Origin: Eulemur rufifrons
Lineage: Eukaryota > Chordata > Mammalia > Primates > Lemuridae
Length of the DNA: 64,000 nucleotides
Assembly: GCF_041146395.1 (NCBI RefSeq)
Contig: NC_090990.1
Span: 43,286,001 to 43,350,000, forward strand
Direction: 5' to 3'
In this document: positions 44,054-54,799 of the stretch, one piece after another
How the letters are laid out: every line of letters begins with the position of its first letter
How positions within the stretch are numbered: the first letter of the stretch is position 1
The notes under the pieces: generated by a model
Told to the model about the DNA's origin: nothing
The model's database searches: none
The model's input: only the letters and a program-made list of their open reading frames with translations
Translations under genes and position numbers: made by a program

Positions 44054-44084
44054 AGCCTTAAATAGTCCTTTTAAATCTTGAGGA

Positions 44085-44220
44085 TTTTAAGCCTGGATTT
44101 CCTCCTCTGTAAAATAAGGATAATTTCTTGTTCCTCATGGACTGTTGTGAGGATCAAATGAGATGTTTCTGCTACAAGGTAAGCTTCAGTAATGGTAGCA
44201 TTGTTATTGCCGTTATTGTT
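44085..44220 (+). repeat. MIR SINE 3' part
   Basis: GGATTTCCTCCTCTGTAAAATAAGG, GGACTGTTGTGAGGATC and AAATGAGATG are sense MIR. Confidence 0.85.
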
Positions 44221-44224
44221 TTCA

Positions 44225-44540
44225 CTGTCTGTTTGCATTATTAGCACCCAGGTCCAGAGGCTTAAATGATGCTCAGGGATTCCTTCCTCTTTCTTCTCTG
44301 CTATGTCTGTAAGTGTTGCTGGGCACCATCATCTTCCTTCTGTGGCCCTGTCTTCCTATTTGCTACAGGGAGGAAAGGAGACTGCCCCAGCATTGTTCAG
44401 AAACAATCCTGTTTTCAAAGGTGCACCACTGCTGAGACAACCATAAGAAATGCTGCACATTAGGCTACAACAATAGCTGTGTAGTCCCAATCTCCAAGCA
44501 AAACTAGTTCTGGAACTAGAACTATTCTCTAGTCTGAGAG
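44225..44540. other. Unique sequence, nothing recognised
   Basis: No supported repeat. A 65-codon frame (44266-44463) with a hydrophobic start has no recognisable domain and is probably chance. Confidence 0.45.
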
Positions 44541-44544
44541 TGTG

Positions 44545-44700
44545 TGGCAGCATGGCACAGCGGAAAAACCCAGGCTAGGGTTTGCCAGAGACTTGGGTTC
44601 AAGACTAAGCTTCACCAGTGACTGGCCAGTGGGTCCCTGGGCAAGCCTCTCCTGCCTGTCTGAGCCTCAGTCCCAGCTTTGTAAGACTGAGAAATCCCCA
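44545..44700 (+). repeat. MIR SINE relic
   Basis: GGCAGCATGGCACAGCGG (tRNA-related start), GACTTGGGTTCAAGACTAAGC, TTCACCAGTGACTGG and TGAGCCTCAGTCCC are in sense MIR order. Confidence 0.88.
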
Positions 44701-44704
44701 CTTT

Positions 44705-45235
44705 AGAGGGGAAAAATGACATATATGTGTGTATATTTATGGACACGCATATATACGAATTGCATAAACATAGGATTGTATAAGAAATGTGGAACAAATG
44801 GTAATGCAAATGGTAATGGTTACTTTAGGAGGAGAAGCATATTGGAGAAATCACACACATACAAAGGCCAGCATCACACAGGCAGGTTAATAACGTAAGT
44901 ACATTTTGTTACGTGACTGTGAGATTGTCTCTGAAAGCAGATGGGTAGAATACCTTTGGGATTTTATATCAGGCACTTAATGAGGGCCTGAAAAATGAAA
45001 GAATTGTGTTTGATCAGGAGGAAAAAATGATTCTCTTTTTTATAGGGGATGTTGGTTTGTGATATTGTCTCTTCCTAGGAGTGGTGGGACCCAGTGAAGA
45101 CAGGACAGAGGGAGGAATCAGTCTATACCCAATGCTCTTATTGGATCTTGTTCTAAAATCCTCTAAGTTAGAGGCTCCTTCTTATAAAATAAGGCAAATA
45201 CCATTTAGCTGCTGCTCCTTGCATAGGTAAGAGAT
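44705..45235. other. Unique sequence, nothing recognised
   Basis: A short duplicated AATGGTAATGCAAATGGTAATGG unit at about 44797 (11-12 bp, twice). No gene or known repeat. Confidence 0.45.
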
Positions 45236-45239
45236 CCAA

Positions 45240-45700
45240 TGGCTATAGATAATCTCGATATTTTTAATTCTCTTAATTCAAAATATCATATAAAAATCTG
45301 ATATTTTATAATAAATAAAATCAGTCTCCTTCTTTAAAAAGTGTTCAAATCTCCCAGTAAAATGAACTAATTTCCCTATGAAGGCTCCGACTCTTACCCA
45401 CTTTTCCTACTGGGGTGTTACATATTTCCAATAAAGTATTTAAATGTTTTTAATTAGACAGCAACAGGCATTGTTTTCCTAGTCTGCCCTGCATGGGGCA
45501 GAATCCTCACTTTCATTACGTTCCTTTTCAAACAGGGGGTCTGGGAGAGGAATTCATTAGCAGAGCCCTAGATCGCTGGGGGCTGACCTCCCTGGAGAAT
45601 GCCAGTGCCTGGAATCACATTTCCAGCTCAACACTCAACCCCTTTAAAGGCAGTTTGTCATGACATACATATACTGTTGTTTAAAGAGCGTTCCTTAGTT
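45240..45700. other. Unique A/T-rich segment, possible conserved non-coding element
   Basis: No repeat signature. TTTTAATTAGACAGCAACAGG (about 45449), GAATTCATTAGCAGAGCCC and CACTTTCATTACG give several homeodomain/bZIP-like cores within 250 bp. Enhancer role is inference. Confidence 0.3.
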
Positions 45701-46055
45701 TGAAGTGTCCTACCTGCAGACATTGCTGGAGGGATTTAGAGCACCCTGCTGAGATCCCCCAGCTCATGCCCCGCCTCCTGCCTCCTGTCACTGAGCATGC
45801 AGTCCTACTATTCGCGTAAGGGCCCGGGGAGAAGGACATCACCCGGACACTTGACCCGATGTTTGGAAATCTTTGGGGCATTTCATTAACCACGATTCAA
45901 AGTTTTAAGCTTTTAAGGTTCTAACACCCCGCCGCCCCCTTAGTCCCCACTCTGGCCACTGTGCCCCAGCCATCGATACCACGTTTTCCTGCACCTTGGA
46001 ACTGCTCACCAATCTTAAATGTGGCAGATGTGAATCTCATACCTCTGTACTTTTG
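45701..46055. other. Unique sequence, locally GC-rich
   Basis: Higher CpG count near 45770-45860 (CCCGCC, TTCGCG, CCCGGG, CCCGGAC, CCCGATG) and 45928-45936 (CCGCCGCCC) but too sparse for a CpG island. No gene. Confidence 0.45.
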
Positions 46056-46059
46056 CTCC

Positions 46060-46250
46060 TGTTGTTCCCTCGACTTAGATTTTCTTCTCTTTGTCCTCTG
46101 GTCAGCAAACTTCTATTTACCCTTCAAAGCCCAATCAAACATCTTCTCCATTCAAAATGATTTGCACTCCTGTCCCTTCCTCCTTTGTGCTCCGACAACA
46201 CGTGGCATTAGCTCTACCCAGCAGAAACGGGCATTACGTACTGTGAGGGT
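46060..46250 (+). repeat. L2 LINE fragment
   Basis: CTTTGTCCTCTGGTCAGC, TTTACCCTTCAAAGCCCAATC and AAACATCTTCTCC are in sense L2 order. Confidence 0.6.
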
Positions 46251-46257
46251 CCCTGTG

Positions 46258-46525
46258 GAACGGCTACTCGAGTGCACAGAGCATGGGCTGTGCAATCTGA
46301 CAGTCACTGGTTCAAATTCTGGCTCGATCACTTCCCGGCCATGTGACCTCAGGCAAAATGTCTACTTTTTCTGAGTCTCCATTTCCTCAAATATATCATG
46401 AAAACAATTGCATGGAGACAACAATAATCCCTGTATAGCATGTCTGGGGTGAGAACTAAATATTATGGCATATGTAAGGTGCTTAGTAGAGAGAAGGTAT
46501 TAGTAGATAGCAGCTATTATTGTGT
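46258..46525 (+). repeat. MIR SINE, full length
   Basis: GAACGGCTACTCGAGTGCACAGAGCATGGGC, CACTGGTTCAAATTCTGGC, TGTGACCTCAGGC, GAGTCTCCATTTCCTC and AAGGTGCTTAGTAGAGAG run through the complete sense MIR. Confidence 0.9.
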
Positions 46526-46529
46526 CCCC

Positions 46530-47120
46530 AGCTCTGTAATGGGGACTCAATAACTATGCTCTGAGCTTTAGTCCTCCCTAGATGTTTCCTCTTAAAGGCA
46601 ATTAACTTTTAAAAGAGTAGCACTTTAAGAGAGAAAATTTACCATGAATCAATCAGAAACTGAAAATAAAGGATTATTACTGTTCTGCTATCGTCTACAT
46701 ATTAATTCTCATTCTGTGCCTGTTAGGTCACTCTGCCAAACATGGGCTTTTCAAACAAGGCTCCAAAGGTGGGAAGACCTAGAACTGGAGGAGTTTGATC
46801 TGATATTGGGGCTCACTGAATGCCTTTCACATCTGCTGGGCAAATCAGCTATGAATTAGGCATGATGCCCCCACCCAGAGAGGAAACTAGAATTGAGTGG
46901 CAGGAACCTGAAGATGAATGGATCTGAGGGTAGGATTTCAACCCCACAGCAAAAGAGGAAGTTCACTCACTCAGAAAGCACAATGACATTTACCTGGAAA
47001 CAGAAAGTTAGATGGAAAAAGGGAAAGAAAGATTAAGTAGAGAAAAAAGAGAAATTTGCACAAATGTGTTAAGGCGTAAGTGACAACATCCAGGGACATT
47101 AGGGTCTGGTCAAGCTCTTC
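46530..47120. other. Unique sequence, nothing recognised
   Basis: No repeat or gene supported. A/G-rich at 46990-47050. Confidence 0.5.
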
Positions 47121-47124
47121 AATG

Positions 47125-47290
47125 TTTGGTTCATTCATTCCTTTCTACATTCATCCATTCATTCACTCAAGTCTTTATTGAACACCCACTGTGTTCCAGG
47201 TGAGGGAATAGAACGTAAATAGGAATTAAGAATAATTCCTGCCTTCGTAGAGTTCACACTCGGCTGGGGAAGGCAACATACGACTAATTT
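47125..47290 (-). repeat. L2 LINE 3' terminal fragment
   Basis: GGTTCATTCATTCC, CATTCATTCACTCAAG, TTTATTGAACACCCACTGTG, CCAGGTGAGGG and GAGTTCACACTCGGC are the antisense L2 end. Confidence 0.85.
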
Positions 47291-47294
47291 TACT

Positions 47295-47975
47295 GTTTCT
47301 ATAAACCATTTCCTCCACAATTCTCCCAGCATGTGTAGTAAAGTTCTTTCTGTAAATGTCAGCCTGGCATTACTGTGCTAAGGAGATCCATAGACAAGGC
47401 TGGGTTCTGCCCGCACTTAAACCAAGGTTTAAAATAGGAACAAACAGCACAGACGTCAAACTTGAGGATTCCAATCTCCCCCCGAGGGGAAGTTCTTAGT
47501 TGCGAGTTCCTCCCTCACCTCAGAAGATTAGGGTATTGTTTGAACAAGAGCTTTGCCTTAAGATTTTTACGAAGAATATTTTGAAAGACATTGAAAAAAT
47601 GAGACACAGAATAGGGACATTCGGCTGAGAGGAATCCAGGTCGTAGAGAGAGATCCACATTTACTTGGAATCTGCTGAATCTGCTATGTGCTAGGTATCG
47701 TGGCTACTCACCCCACTATTAAAAAAATTCATCTTCTAATGAACACTATTGAATGAAATCTTTTGGGGCTACTATTTGTATCTTCTTTGACAGAACCCCT
47801 TTGGGAAATATCTGTCGGGGATGGGAATGTTGAGCACCGTCGACCCCATCTTAATTTGGAAAATAGGAAAGCCAGAGACACTCATTCTAGGGAAATGTGT
47901 GATTCTAGAATTATATTCTATCAGGTGTGGTGGAAACAGTGTGCACTAACTTTCTCAGTGGGGAGACAGCAGGTT
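47295..47975. other. Unique sequence, nothing recognised
   Basis: TTGGAATCTGCTGAATCTGCTATGTGC (about 47675) contains a short CTGCTGAAT echo. No gene or bounded repeat. Confidence 0.45.
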
Positions 47976-47984
47976 GTTCACCTA

Positions 47985-48295
47985 TTTGTTTATTTATTCA
48001 GTCCCTTCATTCAATAAATGTTTCCCAAGTACCATCCAAGCACAGTGCCAGGTATTGGGGTATGATGTCAAAGAAGACACAATGTTTGCACTCAAGGAAC
48101 TCACAGGCTTGTGGGGTGACCGTCACAGACATCAAGGCTGCAGTATAATGTGGTGGCGTCATGAGAGAAGTTAGGGACAGAAGCTACAGCAGCGCACGGG
48201 AGGTGCTGTTTGTGAGATCAGCAGAGACCTCCCTGTGAAGGAACCCCGGGCAACGGAGAGGGCATTTGGGGCAGAGAGAAGAGAGATAGTGGTAT
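47985..48295 (-). repeat. L2 LINE 3' end
   Basis: TTTATTTATTCAGTCCC, TTCATTCAATAAATGTTTCCC, GCACAGTGCCAGGTATTGGGG, AAGGAACTCACAGGC, GCACGGGAGGTGC and GAGGGCATTTGGGGCAG are antisense L2. Confidence 0.85.
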
Positions 48296-48474
48296 TAGTA
48301 ACTTAGCGTTCAACTATTTTGTAAGCTGCAACTCAGCAAAATGGGGCAGAGGCCCCTTGCTCTACCACCTACAAAAAATGTCATTGTTTTTGATTTGACC
48401 ATAACTCATGGATCTGTGAAAATCCACATCACCTTTCCCCACCATATGAGGAAAAATACCATCCACAAGCTTAG

Positions 48475-48715
48475 TAGAGAAACTAGGCTTCAATCCTGGC
48501 TTTGCCTCTCTCTTACTGCATAATTTTTTTGGAAAACATTAACTTCTCTGAGCCTTAGCATCCTCTTCTGCAAAATAGAGCTCTAATAGCCACACAAGGG
48601 TTGAATGAGATAATGCGCCTGCAAGTGCCTAGATCTGTGTCTGTTACATGTTTACAAGTATGAGGCGTCTCCTGCCACTATTGTTATGATCACCACTGCT
48701 GCTATTATAATCTTG
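48475..48715 (+). repeat. MIR SINE relic
   Basis: GGCTTCAATCCTGGCTTTGCC, TTAACTTCTCTGAGCCTTAGC, TTCTGCAAAATAGAGC, GTTGAATGAGATAATGC and TGTGTCTGTTACATG are in sense MIR order. Confidence 0.88.
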
Positions 48716-48719
48716 AACA

Positions 48720-49670
48720 AAGATTAAGGTTTTAAGTTAACGTCTTTGACGGCAACTGTGTCTGGAAGGAGAGATGAATTGGAAAAAGGATTGCCCCTCA
48801 ATAAAAAGGTTTTCAATGTTCTCTATTAGGAATCATGAGCAATCTGACCTTGTAAAAAATAAAACGGTCTGAATTCTTTACATCCTGGCATGGTTCCTAA
48901 AGGCAGCTCAAGTGATATTAGAGACAAAGAGAAACATTGCAGGGAAAGGCAGCGGCCTTAATTTCCGAGGTGAATGAGATGGATCGCCCCAGTGCCCAGC
49001 GGTAAACCTCTTACTATTTATGAAACTGAAATTACACCATTCCAATAAAAGGGAAAGTTAAAGAAGGGTGCACTCTACATAATGGCCTCTTGTTAGGCCT
49101 TCCTGATTACCTGGGCTCTGTTTTCATGAAAACCACCAGCACCCGGTGTTTCAGGGCCACCATCCGCTGGGGGCAGACAGGAACGGTTTATTTAGCCAAA
49201 TGAAAATTTACACTTAAATAAAAAATACTAGTGGCGTTTGGGCTGGAGAAACAATTACCTAGACTCCACATCGCAGCTGCAAATTGCATCGGCAGTAAAA
49301 GCAAGTTGGGGGCAGAGATTACACCGCTGCTGCCTGACATCAAAGGCAGCCAGCCTTGTTTCTTCATCTGCAGTTTGAACGATATTTCTCTTTGATCTCA
49401 GACACCAAGAACCAGTGTGGGGGAGCCAGGGGAGGAGGGGAGGGGCCCGGGTTGGGGTGTAACAACACGCAGCCCGCTGAGGTTGTGTGGTTGAAATGCC
49501 AAGCAGGGTCAGGAAAACTCCATTTAAACAAGCAGCTGAAATCTGGAGAAAGAACCCAGAGGGAATGGTTGCGTTCAATCACTCAATCAACAAGTCTCTG
49601 GGGAGGGAGCCACATGCCCCAGCTGTGCTGGCCACAGGAGGGAAGGGGGAGGGCTGGGGAGAGGGACCGC
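48720..49670. other. Long unique segment, strongest conserved-element candidate
   Basis: 950 bp without repeat signature. About 48960-49400 has motif-dense strings: TTATTTAGCCAAATGAAAATTTAC (about 49189), ACAATTACCTAGACTCC, GCAGCTGCAAATTGCATCGGC (E-box and octamer-like), and CTGCTGCCTGACATC with TTTGATCTCAGACACC. GC-rich after 49410. Overlapping frames on both strands (49255-49747) lack domains. Function inferred only. Confidence 0.35.
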
Positions 49671-49671
49671 G

Positions 49672-49785
49672 TGTGGCAGTCTTAGAGACCTGGCTTCAAG
49701 TCCACTTTTGGTACTACTGCCTGCCTGCAGGATCTTGGACACATTAACTCTGTGCATCTTATTTTCCTCCTCTAGTCCTGTTGGG
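49672..49785 (+). repeat. MIR SINE relic
   Basis: GTGGCAGTCTTAGAGACCTGGCTTC, AAGTCCACTTTTGGTACTACTGCC, AGGATCTTGGAC and ATTAACTCTGTGCATC are in sense MIR order. Confidence 0.8.
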
Positions 49786-49789
49786 CCCC

Positions 49790-50090
49790 TGTTCCCTTTT
49801 CCTTACTGCTCAACTCCTGCTGTGGTTTAAACTTAGTCTTTGAGATTTGAGCCCTAACTCTTCCCCGTCTCCCCGCCTCTTGCCCTTAACAAAACTCTAT
49901 GACTTTCTTGGGATGGGCATCCAGTCCTACTCTCGCCCCTTAGGCCCCAGGTCCTAATTCTGAACCCTCAGGCCACCCACTACTCACTGAGAGGGCCACT
50001 TCAAACAAGTGCCAAGTGCCCAACTGGGCACACAGATGCATCACACGCAGCCCAGCTCAGAGTCAGGTGGGCAGACAGGCCAAGGAGGCA
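49790..50090. other. Unique C/T-rich sequence
   Basis: No supported gene or repeat; CTCGCCCCTTAGGCCCCAGG-type C-rich DNA. Confidence 0.45.
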
Positions 50091-50094
50091 GTTT

Positions 50095-50215
50095 CTCTGG
50101 CAGAAGGGGCACAGAGAAAGGACACCTGGGGGCATGTCAAGGAAGCCTTCCTGGAGGAGGTGACACTTGAGCTATATTCTGAAGGATGAGTAGGAGTTCT
50201 CCAGGTAAGAGACTT
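50095..50215 (-). repeat. L2 LINE fragment
   Basis: GTCAAGGAAGCCTTCCTGGAGG, AGGTGACACTTGAGC and CTGAAGGATGAGTAGGAG are antisense L2. Confidence 0.85.
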
Positions 50216-50219
50216 GAAT

Positions 50220-50910
50220 AGTTGTGTTGAATTAGTTGATTCAGTGCTATAGTCATTTATTAACCCCCTGCTTCCTCCAAAGGTGCTCTTCCTCAATATC
50301 TCACACTCTGTGGCACCCTCTCCACAGCCAGGGTCCTCAGTACTTCCTGTCCGTATTAGCAATTCCCAACCTGCTTCCCACAGAGATCCACAGACTCCTT
50401 ACCCAATCCCGGACCCCCTCAGGAATTTTTTAATTGGAAGTGGGAGAAGCTGCTTGGAGCCTCTGACCGGCCCCCACCCCGCCCCCCAGCTCTATCTTGT
50501 TAAGAGTTGTATTTATTTACTCTTTTAAATAAACTTCTGTTCAACAAAAGATTCCAAGCCTACGGAATGTTTGCCAACTACAGGTGTAGGCCTCAGCAGG
50601 AACAGCCCTGGCTCTCCTTTCTGCCACGCCACAGCCCTCCCCAGCAGAAAATCACCACCCAGAGCCCGCTGTGGGTGTCCCGTTAAATAGAAATAGCTAT
50701 GTTTAGTCATAGTAAGAGTCACCCCCTGATCTGGGGAGGGCCCTGGCCTGAGTATATGTCTAAGTGGAGAGCAGGCTCCCAAATAAAGTCAGGTCCCTGT
50801 CGGCAGGAAGACGCAGGGAGGCGGAATGGTCTGGATGACGGCCAACGGTGTCTGCTACCTCTCTCAGGGCCACCCTTCCTCTTCCACCCCCACATTCCTT
50901 GGACTTCTGG
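50220..50910. other. Unique sequence, nothing recognised
   Basis: No gene. Contains TTTACTCTTTTAAATAAACTTC (about 50517) with an AATAAA, but no associated LTR body could be confirmed. Confidence 0.4.
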
Positions 50911-50914
50911 ACTG

Positions 50915-51235
50915 TGGTCCCTCACCTAGATTATTGCAACAGGTGTCTAACTGGACTCTCTACTCCCAAATTGGTTTCTTCTAATCCAACAGTTCTGTAG
51001 CCAAAGTTTGCACTGTACCAATACAGTTATATCTCATATCGATTTAAATATTTCAATAGCTCCCTATTGGAATAAAGTCCAAACACGTGAGAATGGTACA
51101 CAAATGTCCTCATGCCCTGAGCTTTATCTGCTCCCGGGTTACACGACCCCATCGCACGGGGAGCACCAGACTACCCTTCTCTGCCTGAAGAGCTCCACTT
51201 GTCACTCAAGACCTCACTCCATAGTTTCTGTTCCA
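50915..51235 (+). repeat. L2 LINE ORF2/3' region fragment
   Basis: CCTAGATTATTGCAACAGGTGTC, TAACTGGACTCTC, AATAGCTCCCTATTGG, AATAAAGTCCAAACACG and CCTGAGCTTTATCTGC are in sense L2 order upstream of the usual 3' fragments. Confidence 0.85.
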
Positions 51236-51239
51236 TCTC

Positions 51240-51520
51240 CTGGACTTACGGAGGCTGGAAGCCCTGAAGCTGGGAGCTGAGTGAGGGGGTGTGGTGACAG
51301 TGACCAAGAGGCAGCTGAGTGTGCGATCAGGACAGCTGAGAGACAGTGGCTGGAAGCAGAAGGGGATTTAGGAACCTGACAGTTTAAATAAAGGGTGCAT
51401 CAAGAGGCTAAAAGGGAAAAGAAAAGGAAACTTGAGACAAAGTCCAAGAACAGCAACCTAAGGGCATCAATATAGGACATGAAAACAGTTTTGAGATACC
51501 GCCTGGGTCTGGAATAGAGA
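51240..51520. other. Unique sequence, nothing recognised
   Basis: Purine-rich 51285-51440; no gene or bounded repeat. Confidence 0.45.
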
Positions 51521-51524
51521 CCCT

Positions 51525-52053
51525 GTGATAACGCCTGGGCCCTTCTCCTGGCCCAGGGAGGAGATTCCAGGACCCACCCTGGCCTGTTTGCTCCGCAGAC
51601 CATTGCTTGCCCTTTGCTTGCCCTGCTTTATGCTGCAGAGGCCTGAACCCCACGGGCCATGTGTTCTGGGCTCCTACATTGGCTGGTTTCTAGCTAGTGG
51701 GGAACAGAGGCACAAGGCAGTGCTGGCTGGGGGACTCTCATTACTCTCTGCCTTGGCCTTGGGCAGCACCCCAGCTGCTCTGTGTCTGGACTCTCTACTG
51801 GGGATGCCCACTGGGGTGCTGCTTCCCCCAGGTCACCGGCTGCTGGGCTCCAGTGACACCGCCCCCTCACTTTGTCCCTCCACCTAACGGTGGCAGCACC
51901 TGCCTACTGTCACTTATCTTGGGGGCCTCATAATCTCCTGATGGCTTCGTAGCTCTGTCATCACTGTGTAACCAATTCTCTGAATTAAATTTCCTTTGTT
52001 TTATATTCTTTGAGTGGATTCTGTTTTCCTGATGGGACCGTGACTGATACAGG
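51525..52053 (+). repeat. LTR-like repeat, group B
   Basis: A C-rich body ending AATTAAATTTCCTTTG, TTTGAGTGGATTCTG, TTTTCCTGATGGGACCGTG, ACTGATACAGG. Its tail matches 8975-9276 and 19690-20190. A 120-codon frame (51525-51887) lies in the C-rich body; the composition explains it and no domain is seen. Confidence 0.5.
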
Positions 52054-52129
52054 CACTGAACCAATTCTGTAAAATTTCTCTGCAAAATCCTTCCTGACTC
52101 CCTCCTTTGTTTTGCTTTTGGGAAGTAGA

Positions 52130-52375
52130 AGACCACCATGATGAAGAGCAAATGGTTTGCAGTTGGTAGACCAGAATTCGAACTTGAGCTCTACCATTCG
52201 CCAATTGAAAGCCTTGGTTAAAATCACCAGCCTCTTTGTTTCAGTGTCTTCAACTGAAATTAAAAGTAGTATCCTCTTCTTAACCATTGTTAGGACTGAG
52301 AAAGGTACTGTAGGTTAAACAGGCCAGCCCCTGACACAAAGTAAGTGTTCAAGAAATGGTCCCTTGTACATCCCT
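52130..52375 (+). repeat. MIR SINE relic
   Basis: AGCAAATGGTTTGCAG, AGACCAGAATTCGAACTTGAGC, TCTACCATTCGCC, TTTCAGTGTCTTCAACTG and AGCCCCTGACACAAAGTAAGTG are in sense MIR order. Confidence 0.85.
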
Positions 52376-52439
52376 CCATCATAAAACCTTTTCACTGCAT
52401 CTCAGTGAGTGATGAATTTAAATGTCTTTGACATCTACT

Positions 52440-52612
52440 AAAGCAGCACTTGTTAAATTTTAGTGTGCATCCAAAGAACTCTGTGATTGCATTAAAATGC
52501 AGATTCTGATTCACTGGGTCTGGGGTGGGGCCTGAGATTTTGCATTTGTCACTGCTCTCATCTGGTACTGATGCTGTGGTCCAAAGACCACACTTAATAG
52601 CAGCAGGTCTCT
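52440..52612 (+). mobile_element. MER5-type hAT-Charlie MITE
   Basis: TTTTAGTGTGCATCCAAAG, TTAAAATGCAGATTCTGATTC, ACTGGGTCTGGGGTGGGGCC, GAGATTTTGCATTTGTC and GATGCTGTGGTCC match MER5A along its length as I remember it. It is non-autonomous; no transposase frame. Confidence 0.82.
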
Positions 52613-52619
52613 AGAGTAA

Positions 52620-52795
52620 GGCTTGGCAAACTCTTTCTGTAAAGGGCCTTATAGAAAGTAGTTTAGGCTTGGGGGCCATAACCATTTGTGTTGTGACTAC
52701 TCAACTCTGCCAATAATACTTTAGTTTGAAAAATAAGCACTGCTGGGGTTTGGGCCCAGAGCTGGAGTTCGCCGACTCCTGCTTTAGGCTGTAAG
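52620..52795 (+). mobile_element. hAT-type MER element, copy 1
   Basis: GTAAGGCTTGGCAAACTC, TTTCTGTAAAGGGCC, TTAGGCTTGGGGGCCATAAC, TTGTGACTACTCAACTCTGCC and the far end GAGTTCGCCGACTCCTGC: a MITE with inverted ends (GGCAAAC versus GTTCGCC). A second copy is at 60795-60975. It abuts the MER5-type element. Confidence 0.72.
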
Positions 52796-52834
52796 TTGTC
52801 CCAGGACCTGGCCTGTTTAATTGACCTCCTTATT

Positions 52835-52890
52835 CTCATCCTTCAGCATGCAGCATGGCACAGAGTAGATGCTCAATAAATGTTTGATGT
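52835..52890 (+). repeat. L2 LINE 3' terminus
   Basis: GCATGGCACAGAGTAGATGC and TCAATAAATGTTTGATG are the last bases of L2 in sense. Confidence 0.7.
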
Positions 52891-52949
52891 GGGACCAAAC
52901 AAACTCAGTGTATAGTCGGTCTGTACTGTGGAATTGAAAAATCTAAAGC

Positions 52950-53115
52950 TAGTATTTATTGAGTGTTTACTATGTTCCAGGAAATGGTCTATGTACTTGG
53001 CAGGTGTTATTTTCTTTAATGCTTGCAACCACCTTAAGAGGCAGGTATTACTATTATCCCCTCTACAGATAAGGGCCCTGGAGGTTAGCTGACTATGCAC
53101 AGCTTGCAGCGGAGC
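52950..53115 (-). repeat. MIR SINE 3' part
   Basis: TATTTATTGAGTGTTTACTATG, TTGCAACCACCTTAAGAGGC, AGGTATTACTATTATCCCC and ATAAGGGCCCTGGAGG are antisense MIR. Confidence 0.85.
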
Positions 53116-53139
53116 CAGGTAGACAGGCAGAGTCCACAG

Positions 53140-53330
53140 TCATTCCTCTCTATCATTCAGCAGTCCACCTGTCCTGCAGGCCCCTTCCCACCATTTTTCA
53201 AACTACTACTCTCTCCAAGATATTATACATTTCCTGGAGGGCTGGAATCTTATCAATCCTTTTCTTTTCCCTATAACTCTGAGACCTAATAATAGTGTGT
53301 TGGGTACCTGGTAAGCACTAACCAAAGAAT
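53140..53330 (+). repeat. L2 LINE fragment, weak
   Basis: ATTATACATTTCCTGGAGGGC and TGTTGGGTACCTGGTAAGCAC resemble the L2 3' terminus; diverged. Confidence 0.45.
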
Positions 53331-53334
53331 TCTT

Positions 53335-54795
53335 CCTGATTGATATTTTTAAATATCCTACCCTATCACACATTGCTGGGAATCTGGGTCACAAGGAAAA
53401 TGTACCAAATGACGATCTCTATGTCCTCAGCATATACATAGAAGTTGAGCCTGAAGGTACCAATTATGATATCTAAAAATGCCTAAAAGGGTATTAATAA
53501 TTTAGCACTTACATTCATGTAGGGAAAGATTCCTGACAGTTTGTAAGTCCCTGATGGTCAGAGATTTCCTGGTGTATGTTCAGTGGAGACCTGGGCATTT
53601 AATGGTATGTACGACGTATGTGTTGACCAATAAAAAGAGAAAGCAAAGTAAGAGAGAAGAACACAGACTTCCAGGTGATTGGGGCTCTACCTGGATTTAG
53701 ATGTGGCCTGGGTGGGTGTATTTGGTACCCTAACCCTTAACCCTCTTGTCAGAAAATAAGGGCCTTGGCCTAGAGCATCACTTAGGTCCTTGTGGTTTTA
53801 AAATGCTATGACATTAAAAAGCAATGATATTATCAAAGAGATTTTTAAAAGTGTTGTTGTTAAAGGAAATGACTCCAAACTACTAAGATTTAAAAATAAA
53901 TGCCACTTCTGTGTGGTTGGTGTTCCTGCTTCTGGCGGTATTTTCCCTTTCCCATTGCTGCCTCCTTTTGGTCCACCATCTCTACCAATTTCTGGTTTTT
54001 TCAAACCAAGAAACCAAATAACCGGGTTATTATCATTGTTTTTTAAGTAGGTGTAAATTGATCCTAAGTAATGGTCTCATAGACTTCTCTAGATAATGAA
54101 GATGAGAGTCAATGCATATGCTTTGTGACAGCTATTTGAGCTGTGGTGTGAGACTGCTCGTGCAAGTGTGTGCACAAGCCTGAGTGCTTATTTACGTATC
54201 TGTTAATGAAGTCATTAGACATTGGATAAAAGTATATATTAAGACAGTAATATTTTGTTACTGTCTCTACTTAATGAATAAGGAAATCACAATTGAGATG
54301 GTTGAACATTTGCACCAGAGCATACGCCCATAAACTAGGTCTCCTGGTTTCTAGCTCCAATGTGAAGCCAGATAAAGAACCTAAAAAGAATTTGTGGTCT
54401 CCAAACATGCCCCAAGTTACCAATGGTTGAAGGCAAACAGCCAATACATCCCTGCCTCCTTCTCTGCAAGGCTGCCTTGGACCAGACATGGATGGCTCTA
54501 AGGCTAAGCGTTCACACACATTAACCACACTCCTTTCCTTAGGCTCTGGCAATCCCAGCCCTCCGGACTGGCCAGCTTTCTCCCTGCTGAGACTCCATTG
54601 TGTTTACAGAACAATGGCACATTCCTTAGCATAGTAAATGTTGCCATGGTGCCTCCCTTGTCATGCGAATCTGCCACTATCTGTAAAACCACAGAGAGAC
54701 CACACTGAAGCAAAGAAGGAAGGCCTCGTCTTAGCTCTGTCTAGCAATTTACTCTTAACCCTTTTTCATTCCACAGACACTTGCTAAGGGCCAAC
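53335..54795. other. Long unique stretch, nothing recognised
   Basis: About 1.46 kb without supported repeats. Minus frame 54271-54552 (93 codons) and plus frame 53808-54050 (80 codons) have no recognisable domain. It contains CCCTAACCCTTAACCCT (53728-53744), too short for an interstitial telomere block. Confidence 0.5.
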
Positions 54796-54799
54796 TGAG

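Noticed and set aside
53728..53744. Telomere-like CCCTAACCCTTAACCCT
   Set aside because: Under three imperfect units; expected by chance in 64 kb.
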